A DNA stretch of 18,023 nt, taken from positions 1-18,023 of the forward strand of contig CAZCIB010000047.1 in NCBI GenBank assembly GCA_964498755.1, read 5' to 3'. Position numbers and translations under genes: made by a program. The notes under the pieces were generated by a model. It had not been told where the DNA came from. It worked only from the letters and a program-made list of their open reading frames with translations, and searched no databases. Positions within the stretch are counted from its first letter, which is position 1. Each line of letters opens with the position of its first letter. The stretch is from RZZS01 sp964498755 (GTDB taxonomy: Bacteria; Pseudomonadota; Alphaproteobacteria; Micavibrionales; Micavibrionaceae). This document shows, one piece after another, positions 6,560-13,496 of this stretch.

Positions 6560-7509
6560 TTTTTTTCAGACAGCCGCCGTTTTATTTCCTGCGCAACCTT
6601 GTCCGCGTCATTCAGCGGCGCGTAATCCCAGTGTTCCAGCACGCCTTCAAATCGTCTTACCGCGCCTTGGCGCATCAAATTATCATGCAGCCGGCTGAAC
6701 TTTTTCGATCCTCCGTCGAGCGGGATCAGGTAAACGGGCTTTCCGGTCGTCGCCGCTTCCGAAAGCATGGATGACGAATCTTCCGTCACCAGAATAAAAT
6801 CGGCCCAGGCCAGCATGCCGAAATACGGGTTGGCGCCCCTTCCGTCCCATAGAAAATAATCACGTTCACCCAGAGCCTTTTTAAGCGCATCAATATTTTC
6901 CTCGCCTGTGCGGCGGGAGGCGGTCATCATTAAACCTGTCTCAAGATCGGCCAGCCGCCGTCCGAGTTTTTCCATGTGCGCGCCGGTCATCGTGTGCGTT
7001 TTACTGGACCCGCCAAGCAGAACGGCGGCGCGCGGCGCGGGGATATGTTCGAATGCGGCGTAATCGTGACGCGCCTGTTCCAGCTTCGCGGCGCTGATCC
7101 TGTTCGGCGCGGCTTTGGTTACGATCACGTTTCCGCCGCGCATGCGGTCATGCTCCGGTACGGCGACAAGGTCAAAATGTTTCGGCGAAACGCGCGGGTC
7201 CTGTATCTGGACCGTAAACGTTTTACCACGCGACATTTTTTTGACGTAGCGCGATGCGGCTATGCTTTTCCGGCCCGAGGCGATCAGGATATCCGGCCAA
7301 GGCGGCTCCAGCGCCTCGGAGAAAGTTTTGTTGTTTTCGAACCCAAGCCAGGGGGAAAAATACGACCAGGGAAAGTTGAGTCCTATGCGTTTAATCTCCG
7401 GTTCAAGGCCTAATGATTCAGCGACGCCAAGACATTGATTTTCCGTCCCGGCGATGCCTTCCGTAAGCGCCCAGCAAGTGGGGGGGCTGCTGCTATTGTG
7501 CGTTGTCAA
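6556..7509 (-). CDS. ELM1/GtrOC1-family protein (Mito_fiss_Elm1, GT-B-like fold)
   Basis: This cytosolic protein belongs to the family named after plant mitochondrial fission protein ELM1. The bacterial members resemble GT-B glycosyltransferases and often sit near envelope genes; their reaction is not established. Signature blocks are WALTEGIAGTENQCLGVAESLG at the N-terminus (given here only as a guide to TEG...G.ENQ..G.AE.LG), ASGRKSIAASRYVKK, VQIQDPRVSPKHFDLVAVP followed by EHD, AVLLGGSSKTH, and the C-terminal LVTEDSSSMLSEAATTGKPV with YLIPL. The start is taken as TTG 7509 because AGGA lies eight bases upstream and the family motif begins soon after. An in-frame ATG at 7587 would add 26 unrelated residues and leave 14 bp before the divergent lrp start. 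The product is 317 residues from the TTG. It is the first gene of a possible minus-strand group with the unknown gene and trxB. Confidence 0.85.
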   Translation of the reverse strand: MTTHNSSSPPTCWALTEGIAGTENQCLGVAESLGLEPEIKRIGLNFPWSYFSPWLGFENNKTFSEALEPPWPDILIASGRKSIAASRYVKKMSRGKTFTVQIQDPRVSPKHFDLVAVPEHDRMRGGNVIVTKAAPNRISAAKLEQARHDYAAFEHIPAPRAAVLLGGSSKTHTMTGAHMEKLGRRLADLETGLMMTASRRTGEENIDALKKALGERDYFLWDGRGANPYFGMLAWADFILVTEDSSSMLSEAATTGKPVYLIPLDGGSKKFSRLHDNLMRQGAVRRFEGVLEHWDYAPLNDADKVAQEIKRRLSEKN

Positions 7510-7601
7510 GCTTTGTTTCCTAAAGAAAAGGGTTGTTTTGTCGCGCGCGTCTCTATAAAACCTGTGCAGATTACATTGCATTTGCATTGGACTGAATCAA
7601 A

Positions 7602-8072
7602 ATGCGCCGCATAAAGCTCGATAAAATAGATCGAAAAATATTACAAGAGCTGCAGGACAACGGGAGGATCACGAATGTGGAGCTGGCGAAAAGCGCCGGC
7701 ATATCAGCGCCCCCGTGTCTGCGCCGCGTCAGGGCTCTTGAAGAAAACGGCTATATCAAAGGCTATCACGCAAAAATTGACGCCGCTTCGCTGGGCTTCG
7801 GCGTCGCCGTTTTCGCGCAGGTCAAGCTGACAAGCCAGGCCGAGCAGGATCTTGTGAAGTTCGAGGACTCCTGCAAGGACTGGCCTTTTGTTCGGGAGTG
7901 TCACATGCTCGCCGGAGAAGTGGACTTTCTTTTAAAAATTGTCGCGCCGGACTGGGACGCTTACCAGAATTTTCTGACGAACGAACTCGTCGCCGCGCCG
8001 AACGTCACGTCGGTCAAGTCGTCTCTGGCCATACGTTCCATTAAAGAACTGCCGGGCGTGCCAGTTGAATGA
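7602..8072 (+). CDS. Lrp/AsnC-family transcriptional regulator
   Basis: This 156-residue regulator has an N-terminal winged helix-turn-helix (about residues 5-55: LDKIDRKILQELQDNGRITN, then ELAKSAGISAPPCLRRVRAL) and a C-terminal RAM/AsnC ligand-binding domain (about 65-145: GFGVAVFAQVKL, the REC-HMLAGEVDFLLKIV strand, and NVTSVKSSLAIRSIK). Members form dimers to octamers and usually sense amino acids. The target here is unknown. The ribosome site is weak (GGA about ten bases upstream). An A/T-rich TATAAA at 7554-7559 lies in the region shared with the divergent ELM1-family gene. An Lrp gene convergent with greA and close to trxB is a conserved alphaproteobacterial arrangement, here interrupted by two extra genes before trxB. 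Confidence 0.93.
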   Translation: MRRIKLDKIDRKILQELQDNGRITNVELAKSAGISAPPCLRRVRALEENGYIKGYHAKIDAASLGFGVAVFAQVKLTSQAEQDLVKFEDSCKDWPFVRECHMLAGEVDFLLKIVAPDWDAYQNFLTNELVAAPNVTSVKSSLAIRSIKELPGVPVE

Positions 8073-8104
8073 TGAGGTATTAAGCGTTCTGGCTTGGAGG
8101 TGAA

Positions 8105-8159
8105 AGGTCTCAGGCGTTAAGGAGGATATGCAAACCCGATTCCTCTTGCCTGAGAACCT
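8105..8159. repeat. Imperfect palindrome between convergent lrp and greA
   Basis: AGGTCTCAGGC (8105-8115) pairs with GCCTGAGAACCT (8148-8159) with a one-base bulge. The stem continues inward imperfectly through AAGGAGGAT against ATTCCTCTT. It could form a hairpin in RNA from either strand and so separate the two convergent genes. There is no U-tract. The style (short repeated words, one palindrome filling a convergent gap) resembles the repeat at 1411-1484, but the sequence differs. Confidence 0.5.
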
Positions 8160-8171
8160 GATACCTATTTC

Positions 8172-8651
8172 CTATTTCCCGCCATACATGACTTCCAATA
8201 TCTCATACGTCTTCAGGCCTTTCGGCGTATGGACCTCGACGGACTCGCCCTGATTCTTGCCGATCATGGCTTTCGCGATGGGAGAGGTAATCGAAAGCTT
8301 TTTGGATTCGGCGTTGGATTCGTATTGCCCGACGATCTGGAAGGTCATTTCCTCGTCCGTATCTTCGTCGACGATCGTGAGCGTCGCCCCGAATTTCACC
8401 GTATTGCCGCTCAGGGAGGAGGGATCAATGATCTGCGCGTTGGAAATCACGCCTTCAAGCTCCATGATGCGGCCTTCAATGAACGACTGCTGTTCGCGCG
8501 CGGCGTGATATTCGGCGTTTTCAGACAAATCGCCGTGTTCGCGCGCCTCGGCGATCGCTTGAATCACAGCCGGGCGCTCGACGGATTTCAGATTTTTCAG
8601 CTCCGCTTCCAAAGCGTCATAACCGCCCTTTGTCATGGGAACCTTGTCCAT
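8172..8651 (-). CDS. greA: Transcription elongation factor GreA
   Basis: This 159-residue factor enters the RNA polymerase secondary channel and stimulates cleavage of backtracked RNA. The N-terminal antiparallel coiled coil (about 10-75) carries the catalytic tip EHGDLSENAEYH with the acidic residues Asp41 and Glu44 at the canonical positions. The C-terminal FKBP-like domain (about 80-157) includes VKFGATLTIVDEDT, SPIAKAMIGKNQGE and KTYEILEV. The start at 8651 (MDKVPMTKGGYDALEAEL) has GGAAGAG six bases upstream and matches the family N-terminus; an upstream in-frame ATG at 8687 falls inside the terminator-like hairpin. A -35/-10 pair lies at 8719-8747, with a terminator-like hairpin between it and the gene. 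Confidence 0.97.
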   Translation of the reverse strand: MDKVPMTKGGYDALEAELKNLKSVERPAVIQAIAEAREHGDLSENAEYHAAREQQSFIEGRIMELEGVISNAQIIDPSSLSGNTVKFGATLTIVDEDTDEEMTFQIVGQYESNAESKKLSITSPIAKAMIGKNQGESVEVHTPKGLKTYEILEVMYGGK

Positions 8652-8680
8652 GATCGTCTCTTCCTTTTTTTGTTGGGCTA

Positions 8681-8707
8681 AAAACAAACCCGCCGTTCTC
8701 CGGCGGG
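8681..8707 (-). terminator. Terminator-like hairpin in or just before the greA leader
   Basis: On the minus strand a perfect 7-bp stem CCCGCCG (8707-8701) / CGGCGGG (8695-8689) with loop GAGAA is followed by TTTGTTTTT (8688-8680). It lies downstream of the greA promoter and about 29 bp before the greA start codon. It can end transcripts arriving from carB/hicB, or form the first structure of the greA leader. Confidence 0.8.
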
Positions 8708-8718
8708 CTACATATTAA

Positions 8719-8747
8719 TTGATAAATTATGCAGGCGATTTGGTCAA
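8719..8747 (-). promoter_or_regulatory. Probable greA promoter
   Basis: On the minus strand TTGACC (8747-8742, five of six) is followed by a 17-base spacer and TATCAA (8724-8719, four of six). Initiation near 8712 would make the hairpin at 8707-8689 the very 5' end of the greA message. Confidence 0.55.
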
Positions 8748-8943
8748 GCTGCCGCGCTTTTCATTTTAGATAATCATAAATGGAAAAGGTAACTGGCCCG
8801 TTAAACGGACTAAGTCCGGTTTTTTCACGTTTTTATGCAAGACGCAGCAGTGGCGTTTAGGAATATATTCTAACACAAGGCGCTTTTGCGCGAAAGTCCT
8901 GGCTTAATTCCTGGCCCAATTCCACAGGCGCAGAGTTATGAGC
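8748..8943. other. Non-coding gap between greA promoter and hicB
   Basis: I find no gene here. A small plus-strand hairpin CGGAC-TAA-GTCCG (8806-8818) followed by G and six T (8820-8825) resembles a weak terminator and could stop antisense transcription running through greA. I see no convincing terminator directly after the hicB stop codon. Confidence 0.4.
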
Positions 8944-9288
8944 TCAGGAGCGCATCGTTTCCTCGGCGCTTTCGGAAACGGCCTGCGCGACGAATGCGTT
9001 GAGGCTCATGTCCTTTTCCGCGGCGGCGAGAGCGGCGCGCGCATGGAGAGCAGGATCGAGACGGACGTTAAACTTTCCGCTAAACGGTTTTCGCGGCGGA
9101 ATGCCTTTTTCGGCGCAGATCGCCATATAAGAGTCTACGGCGTCATGAAAGTTGGTTTTGAGCTCATCCGCCGAATAGCCGTAAAACGAGAGCTCTCCGG
9201 CCATGTTGACGGTTACGCCCTGAAAGCTCTCGCTTTCGGCGTCGTAGACGATTTTGGCGATGTAACCTTTATATTCCATCATGCTCAT
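8944..9288 (-). CDS. hicB: HicB-family antitoxin
   Basis: This 114-residue protein has the two-domain HicB layout. The N-terminal partly degraded RNase-H-like fold (about 3-65) reads MEYKGYIAKIVYDAESESF, then a GELSFYGYSADELKTNFHDAV segment given here as GE..FYG.S..EL...F..AV. The C-terminal ribbon-helix-helix (about 72-110) has KFNVRLDPALHARAALAAAE, then MSLNAFVAQAV. HicB neutralises the HicA mRNA interferase and represses its own operon. The start at 9288 is chosen because its ATGA overlaps the hicA stop codon, as expected for a coupled hicAB operon, and AAAGGA lies eight bases upstream. The partner hicA is a pseudogene, so this antitoxin is probably orphaned. Confidence 0.9.
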   Translation of the reverse strand: MSMMEYKGYIAKIVYDAESESFQGVTVNMAGELSFYGYSADELKTNFHDAVDSYMAICAEKGIPPRKPFSGKFNVRLDPALHARAALAAAEKDMSLNAFVAQAVSESAEETMRS

Positions 9289-9535
9289 GGTTTGATTCCT
9301 TTTCTCTCTAAAAATCCCCGCAAAGCGGCGACCGCGCCTTTGTCCATATCCGTGTGCCCGGGTGGGGCCTGTGCTGATAATGAACGTCTCCGTCCAGCCA
9401 GATTGTGACAGCCGATCCTTTGCCTTCCCGGATTTCGGCGCCAAGATGCTCAAGAAGCACAATTACGTCACGCCAGGGCACGTTCGCGCTGACAGGGCGT
9501 TTGTAAAGCAGATGCAGCGTTTTGCGATACTTGCC
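9285..9535 (-). pseudogene. hicA: Degenerate HicA-family toxin (no start codon, frameshifted)
   Basis: On the minus strand from 9535, the peptide GKYRKTLHLLYKRPVSANVP continues as WRDVIVLLEHLGAEIREGKG and HYQHRPHPGT. This is the pattern of HicA toxins of the KHRKTLEAIF...W..VEALL.ALGAE..EGRGS...HRPHP type. The frame then breaks at the ACAC run near 9353-9356. The family C-terminus TDMDKGAVAALRGFLERKGI continues two bases displaced and stops in a TGA overlapping the hicB ATG. The codon immediately before the first Gly is TAA, and no ATG, GTG or TTG start is available in that frame. Two independent lesions make a functional toxin unlikely. HicA would normally be an mRNA-cleaving dsRBD-like enzyme. 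Confidence 0.85.
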
Positions 9536-9541
9536 TTAACA

Positions 9542-9566
9542 ATATATGGTACTGTTTTCGGTACCA
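9542..9566 (-). promoter_or_regulatory. Probable hicAB operator and promoter
   Basis: A perfect 6-bp inverted repeat, TGGTAC-N8-GTACCA (9547-9566), lies directly upstream of the hicA remnant. On the minus strand it is followed by TATATT (9547-9542), a plausible -10. HicB proteins repress through their ribbon-helix-helix domain at such dyads overlapping the promoter. The assignment to this HicB is inferred from position. Confidence 0.5.
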
Positions 9567-9570
9567 AAAA

Positions 9571-12500
9571 TCAAGCCGCCTCGTCCTCGCGTTTTAAAAA
9601 CTTCTGCAGCGGATAGACGTCGAGGGCTCTGGCCTTGAGGGCGCGGATCGCCTGAACGCCCGCCGCCGCCGCCGTCAATAACGTATAATACGGTATCCGG
9701 TGCATCAGCGCCGTACGGCGGATGGAGGTGGCGTCGGCCACGGCCTGTGAGCTTTTAGCTGTCGTGTTGATCATGAAATGAATATCGCCGTTGATAATTG
9801 CGTCGATGATATGCGGCTGACCTTCCATAACCTTGTTGATGCGCTTGACGTTCAGCCCCATGCTCTGCAGATACGTGCAGGTGCCGCCCGTCGCGACAAG
9901 ATTGAAACCCATCTCGCGTAAATCGCGCGCGAGCGGGAAGAGGGCTTCCTTGTCCTCGTCCTTGACGGATAAAAACACCGTGCCTTCCTTGGGCAGATGG
10001 GTGCCCGCGCCAAGCTGCGACTTCGCGAAGGCGTGCGCGACATTGGTATCAAGCCCCATAACCTCGCCTGTGGATTTCATCTCCGGGCCTAATAACGGGT
10101 CAACGCCCTGAAAGCGCGTGAACGGGAAGACAGGCGCCTTGACGGCGACATGGCCGGGATCGATGCCGGTGAACATGGTCTCGAAGTTCTTTAAGGGCTC
10201 GCCCGCCATGACGCGCGCGGCGATCTTGGCGATGGGAACGCCCGTGGCTTTCGCGACGAACGGCACGGTGCGCGAGGCGCGCGGGTTGACTTCGAGGATG
10301 TATATATCCAGCTCGCCGCTGTCCTCGTTCCGGCGCACGGCGAATTGCACGTTCATGAGGCCGACGACGCCCAGAGCCTTGGCCAGCTGGATGGTCTGCT
10401 TTTCAAGCTCGCGCACGGTGCGATAGGGGAGGGAATGGGGGGGGAGGACGCAGGCCGAATCGCCGCTATGCACGCCCGCTTCCTCGATATGCTCCATAAT
10501 GCCGGAAACATAGACCTGCTTGCCGTCGGAGACCGCGTCGACGTCGACTTCAATCGCGCTCTTGAGATAACGGTCCAGCAGCACGGGCGTATCGCCTGAG
10601 ACGCGCACGGCCGTGTCGATATAGTTTTCAAGTTCGTCCTGATTATGGACGATTTCCATCGCCTGTCCGCCAAGCACGTATGAGGGGCGGATAACAATCG
10701 GATAGCCGATGCCGTCCGCCAGATCTAACGCCTCTTTCTTCGAGCGCGCGATGCCGTTGGGCGGCTGTTTGAGTTTGATCTTGTTTAAAAGCTGCTGGAA
10801 ACGCTCGCGGTCTTCGGCGAGATCGATCTTGTCCGGGTCCGTTCCGAGAATGGGAATGCCGGCGTCCATGAGAGGTTGCGCGAGTTTAAGCGGCGTTTGT
10901 CCGCCGAGCTGGACGATGACGCCCTTGACGCTGCCGCTTTGCTGTTCGGCCCTGATAAGTTCAATCGTGTCTTCAACCGTCAAAGGCTCGAAATACAGCC
11001 TGTCCGAGGTGTCGTAATCCGTTGAAACGGTCTCCGGATTACAGTTGACCATGATGGTCTCGTAATCGGCTTCTTTCAGAGCATAGGCGGCATGGACGCA
11101 GCAATAATCGAATTCGATGCCCTGGCCGATTCTGTTCGGCCCGCCGCCGAGGATGATGACTTTCTCGCGGGAGGTGGGGGCGCATTCGTTGCTGGCGTCT
11201 TGTCCCTCACCCACTGCGCTAACGCTTTCCTCTGACGAGGAAAGCGAAGCTCCGTTGCCCTCTCCCTTCAGGGAGAGGGAGGGGCCCGTGAAGCGGGAGG
11301 GTGAGGGATAGGCATTCTCATAACACCCGTACATATACGGCGTATCGGAGGGGATTTCCGCGGCGCAGGTATCGACGCGCTTGTAGACCGGGTGGACGCC
11401 GTGCGCATGGCGCGCGTGGCGGATGTGCTCTTCCGTCACGTTCATCAGCTGCGCAAGGCGCGCGTCCGAAAAGCCCAGCATTTTAAGTCTTGTCCAGCCC
11501 GCCGCGTCGATGGGCAGGCCGTGTTCTTTGATGGCGTTTTCCGTGTCGATGATATGCTTGATGCGCTCCAGAAACCACGGATCGAATTTCGTAATCGCGT
11601 GAATGTCTTCGATGCTCATGCCAAGTCGTATGGCCTGCGCAATATATAAGATTCGCTGCGGCGTCGGCGAGGAGATTTTCGCGCGGATTTGGTCCGGGTG
11701 CGGCTTGTCGCCGTCCTGCGCGAAGCGCACGGGGTTCAGCCCGTCCAGCCCTTTTTCGAGCGAGCGCAACGCTTTTTGCAGGGATTCCTCGAAATTCCGG
11801 CCGATGGCCATGACTTCGCCGACGCTTTTCATCGAGGTCGTCAGGATATTTTTCGTGCCGCGGAATTTTTCAAACGCGAAGCGCGGGATTTTGGTGACGA
11901 CGTAATCGATCGTCGGCTCGAAACTCGCCGGGGTGCGTCCGCCGGTGATGTCGTTATCCAACTCGTCGAGCGTGTAGCCGACCGCCAGCTTGGCGGCGGC
12001 CTTGGCGATGGGAAAGCCGGTGGCCTTGGAGGCAAGCGCGGAAGAGCGCGACACGCGCGGGTTCATCTCGATCACCACCATGCGCCCGTCTTCGGGGTTG
12101 ATGGCGAATTGTACATTGGATCCGCCGGTTTCCACGCCGATCCCGCGCAGCACGGCGATCGAGGCGTTGCGCATGATCTGGTATTCTTTATCGGTCAGGG
12201 TGAGGGCAGGGGCGACCGTGATCGAATCGCCCGTATGCACGCCCATCGGATCAACGTTTTCGATAGAGCAGATAATAATGCAGTTGTCGTTTTTATCGCG
12301 CACGACCTCCATCTCGAATTCTTTCCAGCCCAGAACCGATTCCTCGACGAGGACTTCGTTGATGGGGGAGGCGTCGAGACCTTCGGAGACGATGTAATCG
12401 AACTCTTCCTTATTGTAAGCGATGCCGCCGCCCGTGCCGCCGAGCGTATAAGAGGGGCGGATAATCGCGGGCAGGCCGATTTGCGAGAGGGCCTCGCGCG

Positions 12501-12963
12501 CTTCGGCGAGAGAATTGACGACGATGCTCTTGGGGCTTTCAAGGCCGAGCTCGTCCATGCATTCGCGGAATTTCTGGCGGTCTTCGGCCTTCTCGATAGC
12601 CGCTTTATTCGCGCCGATGAGCTCGATGCCGAGGCGTTCCAGCGTACCGCGCTTGTCCAGTTCAAGGGCCGTGTTCAGAGCCGTTTGCCCGCCCATGGTC
12701 GGGAGCAGCGCGTCCGGGCGCTCTTCCTCTAATATCCGCTCGACGATGCCGGGGACGATGGGCTCGATATAAGTCGCGTCCGCCATCTCCGGGTCCGTCA
12801 TGATCGTCGCCGGGTTCGAATTGATCAGGATGACGCGGTAGCCTTCCTCCCGCAGCGCCTTACAGGCCTGCGCGCCGGAATAATCGAATTCACAGGCCTG
12901 ACCGATAATAATCGGCCCGGCGCCAATGATGCAGATGGATTTAATGTCGGTTCTTTTGGGCAT
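9571..12963 (-). CDS. carB: Carbamoyl phosphate synthase, large subunit
   Basis: This 1130-residue subunit makes carbamoyl phosphate from bicarbonate, two ATP and ammonia delivered by CarA, for pyrimidine and arginine synthesis. The N-terminal synthetase half starts SICIIGAGPIIIGQACEFDY, with IEMNPRVSRSSALASKATG. The C-terminal half starts at about 600 with VIILGGGPNRIGQGIEFDYC, with LEVNPRASRTVPFVAKATG. An MGS-like allosteric domain follows (FLSVKDEDKE, VATGGTCTYL). E. coli CarB has 1073 residues. Most of the excess is a low-complexity Gly/Ser segment at about 549-592, encoded by a palindromic repeat inserted in frame between the halves; the reading frame remains open. The start is standard (MPKRTDIKS), although the nearest Shine-Dalgarno-like AGGAAAG is unusually far upstream. 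The stop lies close to the hicA promoter. Confidence 0.97.
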   Translation of the reverse strand: MPKRTDIKSICIIGAGPIIIGQACEFDYSGAQACKALREEGYRVILINSNPATIMTDPEMADATYIEPIVPGIVERILEEERPDALLPTMGGQTALNTALELDKRGTLERLGIELIGANKAAIEKAEDRQKFRECMDELGLESPKSIVVNSLAEAREALSQIGLPAIIRPSYTLGGTGGGIAYNKEEFDYIVSEGLDASPINEVLVEESVLGWKEFEMEVVRDKNDNCIIICSIENVDPMGVHTGDSITVAPALTLTDKEYQIMRNASIAVLRGIGVETGGSNVQFAINPEDGRMVVIEMNPRVSRSSALASKATGFPIAKAAAKLAVGYTLDELDNDITGGRTPASFEPTIDYVVTKIPRFAFEKFRGTKNILTTSMKSVGEVMAIGRNFEESLQKALRSLEKGLDGLNPVRFAQDGDKPHPDQIRAKISSPTPQRILYIAQAIRLGMSIEDIHAITKFDPWFLERIKHIIDTENAIKEHGLPIDAAGWTRLKMLGFSDARLAQLMNVTEEHIRHARHAHGVHPVYKRVDTCAAEIPSDTPYMYGCYENAYPSPSRFTGPSLSLKGEGNGASLSSSEESVSAVGEGQDASNECAPTSREKVIILGGGPNRIGQGIEFDYCCVHAAYALKEADYETIMVNCNPETVSTDYDTSDRLYFEPLTVEDTIELIRAEQQSGSVKGVIVQLGGQTPLKLAQPLMDAGIPILGTDPDKIDLAEDRERFQQLLNKIKLKQPPNGIARSKKEALDLADGIGYPIVIRPSYVLGGQAMEIVHNQDELENYIDTAVRVSGDTPVLLDRYLKSAIEVDVDAVSDGKQVYVSGIMEHIEEAGVHSGDSACVLPPHSLPYRTVRELEKQTIQLAKALGVVGLMNVQFAVRRNEDSGELDIYILEVNPRASRTVPFVAKATGVPIAKIAARVMAGEPLKNFETMFTGIDPGHVAVKAPVFPFTRFQGVDPLLGPEMKSTGEVMGLDTNVAHAFAKSQLGAGTHLPKEGTVFLSVKDEDKEALFPLARDLREMGFNLVATGGTCTYLQSMGLNVKRINKVMEGQPHIIDAIINGDIHFMINTTAKSSQAVADATSIRRTALMHRIPYYTLLTAAAAGVQAIRALKARALDVYPLQKFLKREDEAA
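11203..11308. repeat. Multi-armed palindromic repeat inserted in frame within carB
   Basis: Outer arms TCCCTCACCC (11203-11212) and GGGTGAGGGA (11299-11308) are perfect inverted copies. They enclose two perfect 10-bp hairpins: CGCTTTCCTC-TGAC-GAGGAAAGCG (11223-11246) and CCCTCTCCCT-TC-AGGGAGAGGG (11258-11279). A shorter arm, GCCC...GGG, follows. This cloverleaf-like design and the CCCTCACCC...CCCTCTCCC words match a dispersed repeat class common in intergenic regions of many Proteobacteria. Here it is read through as about 36 residues of CarB (552-587) without a stop codon. This recalls the Rickettsia palindromic elements found inside genes. Confidence 0.85.
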
Positions 12964-12994
12964 GGGCTTTGAGCTTTATACTTTCCTTTTTTTG

Positions 12995-13049
12995 TTCACG
13001 CAATGGATGCGAACGTTACTGACTTTTGTTTTTCACGCAATGGACGCGA
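12995..13049. repeat. Pair of 18-bp direct repeats at the 3' end of the ORF6N gene
   Basis: TTCACGCAATGGATGCGA (12995-13012) recurs at 13032-13049 with one mismatch (period 37), each next to a T-rich run. The copies encode the last codons of the ORF6N fragment, whose C-terminus departs from the family just before them. They look like a local duplication or a scar at a junction. Confidence 0.7.
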
Positions 13050-13394
13050 GGAAGTCGCCATGGCCGCAATGTTTTTAAAGATCATTTGCTGCTTGAGCTG
13101 AAGTTGATTAGAAAAGGCATAGGGCGGAGTACGTCTTCCACCCCGTTCGCTTGAAGTCGCAATTTGCGACCTCAAGTTTTCGAATTCTGCTTCCGTCAGC
13201 TGGAACATGAAATCCGAAGGGAAGCGTTCAATGTTTCTTTTGACCTGTTCTTTTAAACGCTTTGTTTCCACCCCGTATAATTCAGACAGATCCGAATCCG
13301 GCATGACCTTCACGCTGCGGATGAGATAGATTGACGCGGCAATGCGCTCGATCGGGATAACGGGAGAGGTTGTTATGACAGGGTTTTTGCTCAT
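12996..13394 (-). CDS. ORF6N-domain protein, C-terminally truncated (phage-type)
   Basis: Residues 14-94 of this 132-residue protein match the ORF6N DNA-binding domain found in phage antirepressor-like and KilA-N-associated proteins: IERIAASIYLIRSVKVMPDS, DLSELYGVETKRLKEQVKRN, FPSDFMFQLTEAEFENLRSQ, then GGRRTPPYAFS. In full-length members the YAF motif is followed by TEQGVAMLSS-type sequence and a C-terminal domain. Here it changes at once to an unrelated Gln/Lys-rich tail ending in a direct repeat, so the protein is probably a remnant. The start at 13394 has CCGGAA four bases upstream, which itself lies in an 8-bp inverted repeat. It stands between the carbonic-anhydrase-like gene and carB on the same strand, ending 32 bp before carB, so carB may depend on transcription through it. 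Confidence 0.82.
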   Translation of the reverse strand: MSKNPVITTSPVIPIERIAASIYLIRSVKVMPDSDLSELYGVETKRLKEQVKRNIERFPSDFMFQLTEAEFENLRSQIATSSERGGRRTPPYAFSNQLQLKQQMIFKNIAAMATSSRPLREKQKSVTFASIA

Positions 13395-13396
13395 AA

Positions 13397-13427
13397 AATT
13401 CCGGTAAGTCTGACGTGTTCCGGAATT
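13397..13427 (-). promoter_or_regulatory. Inverted repeat covering the ORF6N ribosome binding site
   Basis: AATTCCGG (13397-13404) and CCGGAATT (13420-13427) are perfect 8-bp inverted copies separated by 15 bases, immediately upstream of the ORF6N start codon. In RNA the hairpin would sequester the only Shine-Dalgarno-like bases (CCGGAA). As DNA it could be an operator. Either role is inferred. Confidence 0.5.
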
Positions 13428-13460
13428 GATCAAGTAAAGGAATCGGCATGGGAACACAAC

Positions 13461-13491
13461 AAAAAACGCCGCCACAGCCAATTTGCGCGGC
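13461..13491 (-). terminator. Probable Rho-independent terminator of the carbonic-anhydrase-like gene
   Basis: On the minus strand, five bases after the stop codon, GCCGC (13491-13487) pairs with GCGGC (13472-13468). A 14-base interior can pair partly (GC...GC). A G and six T follow (13466-13461). The stem is short, so termination may be incomplete. Confidence 0.6.
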
Positions 13492-13496
13492 TTTGC

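Noticed and set aside
9285..9535. Programmed ribosomal frameshifting to make full-length HicA
   Set aside because: There is no start codon in the first frame and no slippery heptamer; two independent lesions are better explained by decay.
11182..11317. GCATTC direct repeats flanking the carB palindrome, as a target-site duplication
   Set aside because: The two copies are 130 bp apart, which is not a multiple of three, so a simple insertion with this duplication would have broken the frame; a 6-bp match can arise by chance.
11689..12732. Long plus-strand open frame (347 codons) opposite carB
   Set aside because: It lies entirely antisense to unambiguous carB sequence, has a composition dominated by His/Asp/Arg/Gly typical of reverse-frame shadows in GC-rich genes, and has no ribosome site.
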